From Nitrospirae bacterium RBG_16_64_22 (GTDB lineage: Bacteria; Nitrospirota; RBG-16-64-22): a stretch of DNA of 38,304 bases. Below, piece by piece: positions 17,205 to 24,495 of this stretch; positions within the stretch are counted from its first letter, which is position 1, and the number at the start of each line of letters is the position of its first letter. The translations under genes and the position numbers were made by a program. The DNA lies in NCBI GenBank assembly GCA_001803795.1, contig MHEK01000094.1:4758-43061 (forward strand). The letters are read 5' to 3'. The notes below the pieces were generated by a model that saw only the letters and a program-made list of their open reading frames with translations, was not told the DNA's origin and made no database searches.

Positions 17205-17492
17205 CTACTCGATGATCTTCGGCACCCGGAAGAACTCCCCGTCGGTGTCGGGGGCGTTGGCGAGCGCCTCCTCCCTCGGAAGGGAAGGCCTCGCGGCGTC
17301 CTCCCGCCAGACGTTCGACATGGGGATGACGTGGGACGTCGGCTGGACGTCCTTGGTGTCCAGCTCCGAGAGCTTCTCGACGTACTCCAGGATCTTGTCG
17401 AGCTGGTCGGTCATCTTCCCCGCCTCGTCCTCCGTGAGGGAGAGGCGGGCCAGGCGGGAGACGTGATCGACCTCTTTCCGCGAGATCTTCAT
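17205..17492 (-). CDS. gatC: Asp/Glu-tRNA(Asn/Gln) amidotransferase subunit C
   Basis: This 95-residue protein starts MKISRKEVDHVSRLARLSLTEDE and has the GatC pattern ending FFRVPKIIE; it stabilises GatA in the amidotransferase. The start at 17492 overlaps the pcrA stop by one base (TGATG). The track's longer ORF from 17783 is the out-of-frame extension over pcrA and is not used. The stop lies 94 bp before panD. Confidence 0.93.
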   Translation of the reverse strand: MKISRKEVDHVSRLARLSLTEDEAGKMTDQLDKILEYVEKLSELDTKDVQPTSHVIPMSNVWREDAARPSLPREEALANAPDTDGEFFRVPKIIE

Positions 17493-19639
17493 CAGGCCGG
17501 CTCCAGGGGGGCGTACTTGAGGGAGAGCTTCTTGGTTCCGACGCGGGAGAAGGCGATCGTCACCTTGCGGTCCTCGCCCTCTCCCTCGAACGATCGGATG
17601 ATTCCCCGACCGAAGGTCGGATGGGACACTGATCTCCCGACCGGGAAGGGGTCGGCGTCCGATTCCGCAAGCGCGACGAAGGGGGCGCGGTCCCGTTCCC
17701 CGCGGTTCGCGGGCGGGTGGAGGGACGTCCGTTCCAGCAGGTCCTCCGGGATCTCGTCCAGGAAGCGCGAAGGGAGGTTCCACTGCGTGGAGCCGTAGAT
17801 GTGCCGGCTCTCGGCGTGGGAGAGATGGAGCTTTTCCATCGCCCGCGTGATGGCGACGTAGCAGAGGCGCCGCTCTTCCTCGAGGTCGTGGGGCGAGTCG
17901 GAGGAGCGGGCGTGCGGAAAGATTCCCTCTTCCATCCCCGTGACGAAGACAACCGGGAACTCGAGCCCCTTCGCGTTGTGCATCGTCATGAGCGTTACCG
18001 CCCTTCCGTCCGTCCCGGCCTGTTCGAGGTCCGTAATCAGGGCGACCTGGTCGAGGAACCCCGTGAGTGAGGGCTCGGGCGTCTCCGCCTCGTACTCCAT
18101 GACGGCGGTCACGAGCTCCTTCAGGTTCTCGACGCGCATCTGCGTCTCGAGGCTCTTGTCGGACTCGAGCTCCTTCAGGTAGCCGGTCCCCTCCAGAACG
18201 CGGCGGAGGATCTCGGAGGGAGGCAGGGTCTCGGCCCCTTTTCGGAGCGAAGCGAGAAGGCCCGCGAACCCCTCGATCTTGCCGCGCGGGGCGGGGGAGA
18301 GGGACGAGACGCAGGACGGATCGCCCAGGGCGCGGCCGAGCGATCCCCCGTGGGCCGCCTCCAGCCGGGCCAGCGTGGCCGGCCCGATCCCCCGGGCCGG
18401 AACGTTGATCACGCGCTTGAGCGCGAGGTCGTCGTCGGGATTGGCGATCAGCCGGAGGTAGGCGATCACGTCCTTGATCTCTTTCCGGTCGTAGAAGCGG
18501 AGCCCGCCGACGATCCGGTACGGAAGGCCGGCGTTGCGGAACGTCTCTTCGAAGATGCGCGACTGGGCGTTCGTCCGGTAGAGGACGACGCAGTCGGAAG
18601 TCGTCCCGCCGTCTTCCACGTGGCGCTGGACCGATCGGGCCACGAAGAGGGCCTCCATCCGTTCGTCCGGGGCGGCGACGCAGGCGATCCGCTCACCGCG
18701 GCTCCGGGCCGTCCAGAGCGACTTGGGTTTCCGCGCCGTGTTGTTCCGGACGACGGCCGTGGCGGCGTCCAGGATCTGCTGAGTGGAGCGGTAGTTCTGG
18801 TCGAGCGTGACGACGACCGCCTCGGGATAGTCGCGCTCGAAGGAGAGAATATTGGAAAGGTCCGCCCCGCGGAACCGGTAGATCGACTGGTCGTCGTCTC
18901 CCACGACGCAGAGGTTCCGGTGGGCGGCCGCGAGCGCGCGGACGAGCCTGTACTGCGCGTGGTTCGTGTCCTGGTACTCGTCGACCAGGATGTAGCGGAA
19001 ACGGTCCTGCCAGCGCGCGAGAACGTCGGGATGCGACTCGAACAGCCGGACGGCCGTCATGAGCAGGTCGTCGAAGTCGAGGGCCTGGATGTTCGAGAGG
19101 TGCCGCTGGTACATCTCGTAGACGCGGGCCGCCTTCGCGTCCAGGCCGAACGACTGCGTGCTCGCGAGCTGTCCGGGCCCGATCAGGCGGTTCTTCCAGT
19201 CGGAGATCCGGGGGCCGATGGCCCGGGGCGGGTAGAGCGACTCGTTGATGTTGAGTTCGCGGACGCACGCCTTGATGAGAGAGGAGCGGTCCTGCTCGTC
19301 GATGATCGTGAACGCCGGCTTGATCCCCGCCGCGGCCGCCTCGCGCCGGAGGATCCGGACGCAGGCCGAATGGAACGTGGAGACCCAGAGGCCGTCCACG
19401 GTCTGCCCCAGAAGGCGCCCGATGCGCTCGCGCATCTCTCCCGCCGCCTTGTTCGTGAACGTGACGGCGAGGACGCGGCCGGGCGGAACGCCGCGCGCCC
19501 GGACGAGATGGGCGATCCGGTGCGTGATCGTCCGCGTCTTGCCGCTGCCGGCCCCGGCCAGGATCAGGAGGGGTCCGGCTTCGTGGAGGACGGCCTGACG
19601 CTGGGGCGGGTTGAGGTGTTCGAGGAAATCGGTCGCCAT
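17492..19639 (-). CDS. pcrA: PcrA/UvrD-type superfamily 1A DNA helicase
   Basis: This 715-residue protein is a 3'-5' helicase of the PcrA/UvrD family, used in nucleotide excision repair and replication conflict removal. Walker A is ILAGAGSGKTRTI (residues ~27-39), motif II is LVDEYQDTNHAQY, motif III DDDQSIYRFRGA, motif IV VVTLDQNYRST, motif V TMHNAKGLEFPVVFVTGMEEG and motif VI RRLCYVAITRAMEKL. The 2B region contains LPPSEILRRVLEGTGYLKEL. It lies 12 bp after glmS, and its stop overlaps the gatC start, placing it in the same transcript. Confidence 0.95.
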   Translation of the reverse strand: MATDFLEHLNPPQRQAVLHEAGPLLILAGAGSGKTRTITHRIAHLVRARGVPPGRVLAVTFTNKAAGEMRERIGRLLGQTVDGLWVSTFHSACVRILRREAAAAGIKPAFTIIDEQDRSSLIKACVRELNINESLYPPRAIGPRISDWKNRLIGPGQLASTQSFGLDAKAARVYEMYQRHLSNIQALDFDDLLMTAVRLFESHPDVLARWQDRFRYILVDEYQDTNHAQYRLVRALAAAHRNLCVVGDDDQSIYRFRGADLSNILSFERDYPEAVVVTLDQNYRSTQQILDAATAVVRNNTARKPKSLWTARSRGERIACVAAPDERMEALFVARSVQRHVEDGGTTSDCVVLYRTNAQSRIFEETFRNAGLPYRIVGGLRFYDRKEIKDVIAYLRLIANPDDDLALKRVINVPARGIGPATLARLEAAHGGSLGRALGDPSCVSSLSPAPRGKIEGFAGLLASLRKGAETLPPSEILRRVLEGTGYLKELESDKSLETQMRVENLKELVTAVMEYEAETPEPSLTGFLDQVALITDLEQAGTDGRAVTLMTMHNAKGLEFPVVFVTGMEEGIFPHARSSDSPHDLEEERRLCYVAITRAMEKLHLSHAESRHIYGSTQWNLPSRFLDEIPEDLLERTSLHPPANRGERDRAPFVALAESDADPFPVGRSVSHPTFGRGIIRSFEGEGEDRKVTIAFSRVGTKKLSLKYAPLEPA

Positions 19640-19651
19640 GCCCTGCCGAAT

Positions 19652-21484
19652 TTACTCCACCGTCACGCTCTTGGCAAGGTTTCTCGGCTGGTCGACGTCG
19701 CATCCCTTCAGGTCCGCGATGTGATAGGCGAGAAGCTGGAGCGGAAGGGCGAAGAGGATCGGCGTGAGGAGCGGATGGGTCGCGGGAACGTCGAGGACCG
19801 CTTCGGCCCTCGCGCGGACCGATTCGTCCGCGCGGTCGGTCACGGCGATGATTCGCCCTCCGCGGGCCCGCACTTCCTCGAGGTTCGAGAGGACCTTCTC
19901 GTAGACGGCGTCATGAGGCGCGAGGACCACGACGGGGACCTGCTCGTCGATGAGGGCGATCGGTCCGTGCTTGAGCTCTCCGGCCGGATACCCTTCCGCG
20001 TGGATGTACGAGATCTCTTTGAGCTTGAGCGCCCCTTCGAGCGCCACGGGGAAGTTGATTCCCCGGCCCAGGTAGAGGAAGTCCCGCGACACCGCCAGCC
20101 GCCTCGCGAGGGCGGCGATCTCCCCCGAGCGGGCCAGGGCCTCCTCCATCCGGTGGGGAATCCGGATGAGTTCTTCGAGGAGGGAGCGGGCGGCGTCGTT
20201 CGTCAGCGTCCCGCGGCCCCGGCCGAGGCGGACGGCGAGGAGAAAGAGGGCCGCGAGTTGGGAGGTGAACGCTTTCGTGGAGGCGACGCCGATCTCCGGA
20301 CCGGCGTGCGTGTAGACGACCGCGTCGGCTTCCCGCGTGGCCGTGCTCCCGACGACGTTGCAGATCGCGACCGTCCTCGCCCCGCGGCGCCTGGCTTCGC
20401 GCTGGGCGGCCAGCGTATCGGCCGTCTCGCCCGACTGCGTGACCCCGACGAAGAGAGTGCCGGGGGGGATGAGGGGATCGCGGTAGCGGAACTCGGAAGC
20501 GATGTCGACCGTCACGGGAAGGCGGGCCAGCGCCTCGATCCAGTAGCGCGCGATGAGGCCCGCGTGCCAGGACGTCCCGCACGCCACGATGACGACCTGC
20601 TTGAGGTCCCGGACCGCGCTCTCGTCGAGCATGAAACCCTCGATCTCTACCTCGCCGCGCTCGAGCGAATAGCGGCCGAGGAGCGTGTCGGAGAACGAGC
20701 GGGGCTGTTCGTGGATCTCCTTGAGCATGAAGTGCTTGTACCCGCCGCGCTCGGCCATCACGGGGTTCCAGTCGATCCGGGTCGCGGTCTTCGGGCGGGG
20801 GTCCCCTTGGAGGCCGGTGATCTCGACGCCGCTCCGCGAGAGGACCGCCACATCCCCGTCGTCGAGGAAGATCACGTCGCGTGTGTACGGAAGGACAGCC
20901 GGGACATCCGACGCGAGGAACGACGCGCCGTCCCCGAGGCCTACGATGAGCGGGGATCCGTTGCGGGCCCCAACGACGAGGCCGGGCTCGCTCTCGGACA
21001 CGACGCCGATGGCGTACGTGCCCCGGACCTCGGCCAGGGCCGCCCGGACCGCCTCGGGCAGGGCGAGACCGCGCTTCGACTGGCGGTCGATCAGGTGGCA
21101 GAGGACCTCGGTGTCGGTCTCGGACATGAAGGTTCGGCCTTCGCCGAGTAGTTCCTTCTTGAGCTCCATGTGGTTCTCGATGATGCCGTTGTGGACGAGG
21201 ACGAGGCCGCCCACGCGGTGCGGGTGGGCGTTCGCCTCCGAGGGGGGGCCGTGCGTCGCCCAGCGGGTGTGGCCGATTCCGGTGGAGCCCTGGAGCGGCT
21301 CCTGTGAGACGACCTTCTCCAGGTTCGCGAGCTTTCCGGTGCTTCGCCTCAGCTCGATCCGCCCCGTTCCGTTCAGGACGGCGAGTCCGGCCGAGTCGTA
21401 CCCGCGGTACTCCAGGCGCTTCAGGCCGTCCAGGAGGATGGGAACGCTGTCGTCAGGTCCGATGTATCCGACGATTCCGCACAT
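19652..21484 (-). CDS. glmS: Glutamine-fructose-6-phosphate transaminase (isomerizing)
   Basis: GlmS forms glucosamine-6-phosphate from fructose-6-P and glutamine, the entry to amino-sugar synthesis. The 610-residue protein starts MCGIVGYIG, with Cys2 as the glutaminase nucleophile. The N-terminal domain contains HTRWATHGPPSEANAHPH. Two SIS sugar-isomerase domains follow (CGTSWHAGLIARYWIE; FLYLGRGINFPVALEGALKLKE), and the protein ends LAKSVTVE, the conserved C-terminus. I see no glmS ribozyme consensus upstream. The 107-bp gap to glmU is filled with short tandem repeats. Confidence 0.97.
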   Translation of the reverse strand: MCGIVGYIGPDDSVPILLDGLKRLEYRGYDSAGLAVLNGTGRIELRRSTGKLANLEKVVSQEPLQGSTGIGHTRWATHGPPSEANAHPHRVGGLVLVHNGIIENHMELKKELLGEGRTFMSETDTEVLCHLIDRQSKRGLALPEAVRAALAEVRGTYAIGVVSESEPGLVVGARNGSPLIVGLGDGASFLASDVPAVLPYTRDVIFLDDGDVAVLSRSGVEITGLQGDPRPKTATRIDWNPVMAERGGYKHFMLKEIHEQPRSFSDTLLGRYSLERGEVEIEGFMLDESAVRDLKQVVIVACGTSWHAGLIARYWIEALARLPVTVDIASEFRYRDPLIPPGTLFVGVTQSGETADTLAAQREARRRGARTVAICNVVGSTATREADAVVYTHAGPEIGVASTKAFTSQLAALFLLAVRLGRGRGTLTNDAARSLLEELIRIPHRMEEALARSGEIAALARRLAVSRDFLYLGRGINFPVALEGALKLKEISYIHAEGYPAGELKHGPIALIDEQVPVVVLAPHDAVYEKVLSNLEEVRARGGRIIAVTDRADESVRARAEAVLDVPATHPLLTPILFALPLQLLAYHIADLKGCDVDQPRNLAKSVTVE

Positions 21485-21506
21485 TGAGGGGCTGGTCTCC
21501 TATTGC

Positions 21507-21588
21507 TGGTCAATGGTCAATAGTTAATGGTCAATGGTCAAAAAGGGCCTTCCGTCCCTCCCCAACTCCGAGCTCCCAACTCCGAACC
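21507..21588. repeat. Heptamer and 14-mer repeats in the glmU-glmS gap
   Basis: TGGTCAA is repeated at 21507, 21514, 21528 and 21535, with a variant TAGTTAA at 21521, giving five contiguous heptamers. Nearby, CCCAACTCCGAGCT (21561-21574) and CCCAACTCCGAACC (21575-21588) form a 14-bp direct repeat. They occupy most of the space between two co-oriented genes. Confidence 0.7.
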
Positions 21589-21591
21589 GAC

Positions 21592-23346
21592 CTACAGCCT
21601 CCGGTCGGCCAGGGAGAGGAGGGACTTGACCTCGTCCATCCACGCTTCCGTCTCGGCGCCGGACCGCTTCGTCGGGGCCGACTGCACCCAGTGAAGGAAA
21701 CGCGTCTCGTCGAGAATCCGCCGGAGAAGGTCCGGGAGCGAAAGGGCCTGGTAGACGGAAGAGAGCCGCCGGACGAACGCCACGAACTCCTCCAGGCGCT
21801 CCATCCGCGCCTCGGGGATCTCGCGCGCCAGGAGCTCCTTGAACTTGGAGAAGAAGGCTTCCTCGTACGAGACGGCGAAGCGCTCGAACTTCCCGATGAG
21901 CGGCATCTCCGCGATTTCGTCGAACTCGACCGGCTTGCGGCGGGCGGGCGGCTTCTTCCCGGACGCGATCTTTCCCTCGCGCCGGGCCTTGACGTACTCC
22001 TCCCGGTTCATCTGCGGGACCCGGCTGATCGCGAGGGCCCGCGGCGGAACGTCGTCGGTGACGGTCGTCCCGGCGGCCACGAGGGCCCCCCGGCCCACGG
22101 TGACGGGGGCGATGAACTGGGTGTCGCTGCCGATGAAGGCCTCGTCCTCGATCGTCGTGGGGTGCTTCTTCCGGCCGTCGTAGTTGCAGGTGATCGTTCC
22201 GGCCCCGATGTTGACGCGCTTTCCGATCGTGGCGTCGCCCAGGTAGGAGAGGTGGTTCGCCTTCGTTCCGGCTCCGAGCGTCGTCTTTTTCACCTCCACG
22301 TAGTTTCCCACGCGGACGTCCTCCATGAGGACCGAGCCGGGGCGGAGATGGGCGAACGGACCGACGACCGCGCCGCGGCCGACCTGGCTTCCGACGACGA
22401 CGGTCGAGTCGCGCACGGCGGCGGCGTCGGCGATCGTCGAGTCGGCGATCCGGACGTGCGGTCCGATGAGGCAGTTCCGCCCGATCGTCGTCCGTCCTTC
22501 GAGCGTCGCGCCGGGATAGACCGTCGTGTCCGGTCCGATCGTCACCGTCGCGTCGATGTACGTGGAGTCCGGGTCGATGACCGTGACGCCCTCGAGCATC
22601 AGCGTTTCGATGATCCGGCGGCGGACGACCCGTTCCGCCCGCGCGAGATCGATCCGGTTGTTGATCCCTTCGGTTTCTTCCGCGTTCGTCGCGAAGACGG
22701 AGGCCACGGCCTTGCGCTGGTCGACGGCGATCTTCACCACGTCGGTCAGGTAGTATTCCTTCTTGGCGTTGTCGTTCTTCACCTTCTCGAGCGCTTCGAA
22801 GAGGAAGGACGCGTCGAAGCAGTAGACGCCGGTGTTGATCTCCTGGATCTGGCGCTCGACGGGCGACGCGTCCCGCTCCTCCACGATCCGGGTGACCCTG
22901 CCTTCATCGTCCCGCACGATGCGGCCGTATCCGCGCGGGTCGGGGACCGTCGTCGTGAGGAGCGTCACGTCGGCGTTCTGTCCCTTGTGCGTCTTGATGA
23001 GCTGGCCGACCGTCCCGGCCGTGAGGAGGGGCGTGTCGCCGCAAAGAATGAGGATCGTCCCCCGCGACCTGGACAGGATCGGCTTGACCTGCAGGACGGC
23101 GTGGCCCGTGCCGAGCTGCTCCGCCTGGGAGACGATCTCGACCTTCCTTCCTTCCAGAGCCTTGCGGACCTCTTCTTTCTGGTGCCCGACGACGATGATC
23201 GTCCGGGCGACGCCGAGCTTGTCGAGGAGATTGAGGGGATAATGGATCATCGGAAGACCGGCGACCGGATGGAGGACCTTGGGCTTCTGCGACTTCATCC
23301 GCGTTCCCTGGCCCGCGGCCAGGATGACAGCCACCATGCGCTGCAT
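21592..23346 (-). CDS. glmU: GlmU: UDP-GlcNAc pyrophosphorylase / acetyltransferase with a C-terminal extension
   Basis: GlmU acetylates glucosamine-1-P and then makes UDP-GlcNAc. The N-terminal uridyltransferase begins MVAVILAAGQGTRMKSQKPK; the left-handed beta-helix acetyltransferase has VGPFAHLRPGSVL, GNYVEVKKTTLGAGTKANHLSYLGDA and NYDGRKKHPT. The normal enzyme is about 455 residues, but here the protein is 584, with an extra ~114 residues from about 471. Part of this tail (LSLPDLLRRILDETRFLHWV) resembles the helicase 2B segment of PcrA/UvrD in the same window. ATG 23346 is preceded by GGGGAGG, which overlaps the DUF502 stop region. Confidence 0.93.
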   Translation of the reverse strand: MQRMVAVILAAGQGTRMKSQKPKVLHPVAGLPMIHYPLNLLDKLGVARTIIVVGHQKEEVRKALEGRKVEIVSQAEQLGTGHAVLQVKPILSRSRGTILILCGDTPLLTAGTVGQLIKTHKGQNADVTLLTTTVPDPRGYGRIVRDDEGRVTRIVEERDASPVERQIQEINTGVYCFDASFLFEALEKVKNDNAKKEYYLTDVVKIAVDQRKAVASVFATNAEETEGINNRIDLARAERVVRRRIIETLMLEGVTVIDPDSTYIDATVTIGPDTTVYPGATLEGRTTIGRNCLIGPHVRIADSTIADAAAVRDSTVVVGSQVGRGAVVGPFAHLRPGSVLMEDVRVGNYVEVKKTTLGAGTKANHLSYLGDATIGKRVNIGAGTITCNYDGRKKHPTTIEDEAFIGSDTQFIAPVTVGRGALVAAGTTVTDDVPPRALAISRVPQMNREEYVKARREGKIASGKKPPARRKPVEFDEIAEMPLIGKFERFAVSYEEAFFSKFKELLAREIPEARMERLEEFVAFVRRLSSVYQALSLPDLLRRILDETRFLHWVQSAPTKRSGAETEAWMDEVKSLLSLADRRL

Positions 23347-23350
23347 CGCT

Positions 23351-24043
23351 CTACCTCCCCGTGGGGGTGCCGGCGCCGGCCATCGCGCCCGCCTGCGCCG
23401 CGTTGGGCGAGGCCGTCAGGTCGGACGGAAACAGAGACCGGGCATTCAGGTCCGAAGGGGTCGCCGTGCCGCCGGAAAGGACCAGGCGGATCCCCTCTTC
23501 GATCGAGATCCCGGGATCGAGGACTTCGGACGTGCGGAAAAGGACGATCTCGCCAATGTAAAGGTGGTTCGTGGGGATGAAGACGGCCAAGACGGGGTCG
23601 ACGGAGCCGTCCGGGCGCCGGATGGTCGACCGGTCCGTGAGGAACCCGAACGAGTAAACGCCCGAGCGGGGATACTCCACCATGACGAACTTCTTGAAAG
23701 CCGTCTTGTTTGCGGGATTGAACGCGTCGATCAACTGCTTGACGGCCGTGTAGACGTTCTTGAAGATCGGGATCTTGAGCAGGAGGCGCTCGCCGAAATC
23801 GAGCAGGCGCTTGCCCACGACCGTCGCCGCCACGATCCCTACGAGGAAGACGATCACGAGACTCACGAGGAAACCGAGGCCGGGGATCGCCTCGCCCACG
23901 ATTCCCTTGAGCGGATCTCCGAGGAGCCGGTCGATCACGTTGAAGAAGGAGACGATTGCCGCGATCGTGAGGGCGAGCGGGATGACGATGAAGAGGCCGG
24001 TCAGGAACCGGGCCTTGAAATGGCCTGTCAAGGATGCAAGCAT
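23351..24043 (-). CDS. DUF502 family membrane protein
   Basis: The 230-residue protein starts MLASLTGHFKARFLTGLFIVIPLALT and contains two predicted membrane segments (about residues 14-35 and 50-75). The region QLIDAFNPANKTAFKKFVMVEYPRSGVYSFGFLT is characteristic of the DUF502 family of conserved inner-membrane proteins with unknown function. It stops four bases before the glmU start. It is the first gene of the glmU-glmS-pcrA-gat block, and a putative promoter lies 27 bp upstream. Confidence 0.85.
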   Translation of the reverse strand: MLASLTGHFKARFLTGLFIVIPLALTIAAIVSFFNVIDRLLGDPLKGIVGEAIPGLGFLVSLVIVFLVGIVAATVVGKRLLDFGERLLLKIPIFKNVYTAVKQLIDAFNPANKTAFKKFVMVEYPRSGVYSFGFLTDRSTIRRPDGSVDPVLAVFIPTNHLYIGEIVLFRTSEVLDPGISIEEGIRLVLSGGTATPSDLNARSLFPSDLTASPNAAQAGAMAGAGTPTGR

Positions 24044-24069
24044 CGAGCACCTCTGTTTCCAAAGGTGTA

Positions 24070-24098
24070 TATGTTAGCCCGTTTGCGCGAGGCGCGCA
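24070..24098 (-). promoter_or_regulatory. Possible promoter of the DUF502-glmU block with an overlapping dyad
   Basis: On the minus strand TTGCGC (24098-24093) and TAACAT (24075-24070) are 17 bases apart. TTGCGCG AGG CGCGCAA (24082-24098) is a perfect dyad covering the -35 box. The -35 is a weak match to consensus (three of six). Confidence 0.35.
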
Positions 24099-24206
24099 AG
24101 TCCCGTAACCCGTCGTCAGGCAAGGCTTTTCCTCGGAGGTTCGGAAGGCTTCCCGGGGGCACAAGCGTTCCGTCGGAGTTGTTGCCGACCGCCCCGGCAG
24201 GCACAT

Positions 24207-24235
24207 TTGACATTATCCTAGACTCTAGATACAAT
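24207..24235 (+). promoter_or_regulatory. Strong sigma70-type promoter of the molybdoenzyme operon
   Basis: TTGACA at 24207-24212 is a perfect -35 and TACAAT at 24230-24235 a five-of-six -10, with an exact 17-base spacer. The spacer contains the palindrome CTAGA-C-TCTAG (24218-24228), a plausible operator. Transcription would begin near 24242, giving a ~250-nt leader before the first gene at 24496. Confidence 0.7.
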
Positions 24236-24241
24236 ATATGC

Positions 24242-24495
24242 GGTTATCTTCTGCAATGAGTGAAGCTCCGTCGAGAGCTTGACGCTTCAATCCCGATCGG
24301 TTGATTCCCCCCGGCTTTCCGCACCCGCGGAGGATCTTGAGTCGGAAATGCTCCCAGTCATGCAACCACAGGCATTCTTGATTATCTTGACGACGTCGTT
24401 CATGCCTCCGCTGAGGCATGTTGGTCTTGCGATGTTTGAAGAAGTTCGAGATACCGGAGCGTCGACGGTTGAGCATCTTTCAGGAGGGCCATCGT
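24242..24495 (+). other. Leader region of the molybdoenzyme operon
   Basis: This stretch lies between the promoter and the first gene and has no ORF I can support; a minus-strand 83-aa ORF here resembles nothing known. It contains the perfect hairpin CATGCCTC-CGCT-GAGGCATG (24401-24420) and ends in an AGGAGGG ribosome binding site near 24481. It may carry a regulatory RNA element. Confidence 0.4.

Noticed and set aside
18350-21151. 933-aa plus-strand ORF over pcrA and glmS
   Set aside because: It is the mirror image of well-supported minus-strand genes; it lacks family motifs and is typical of high-GC shadow frames.
21485-21591. glmS ribozyme
   Set aside because: The gap lacks the ribozyme core and is filled with tandem repeats.
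21304-23580. 758-aa plus-strand ORF over glmU and DUF502
   Set aside because: Arg/Asp-rich shadow of glmU with no recognisable domain.
24225-24476. 83-aa minus-strand ORF in the leader region
   Set aside because: No recognisable family or ribosome binding site; it covers the plus-strand promoter.
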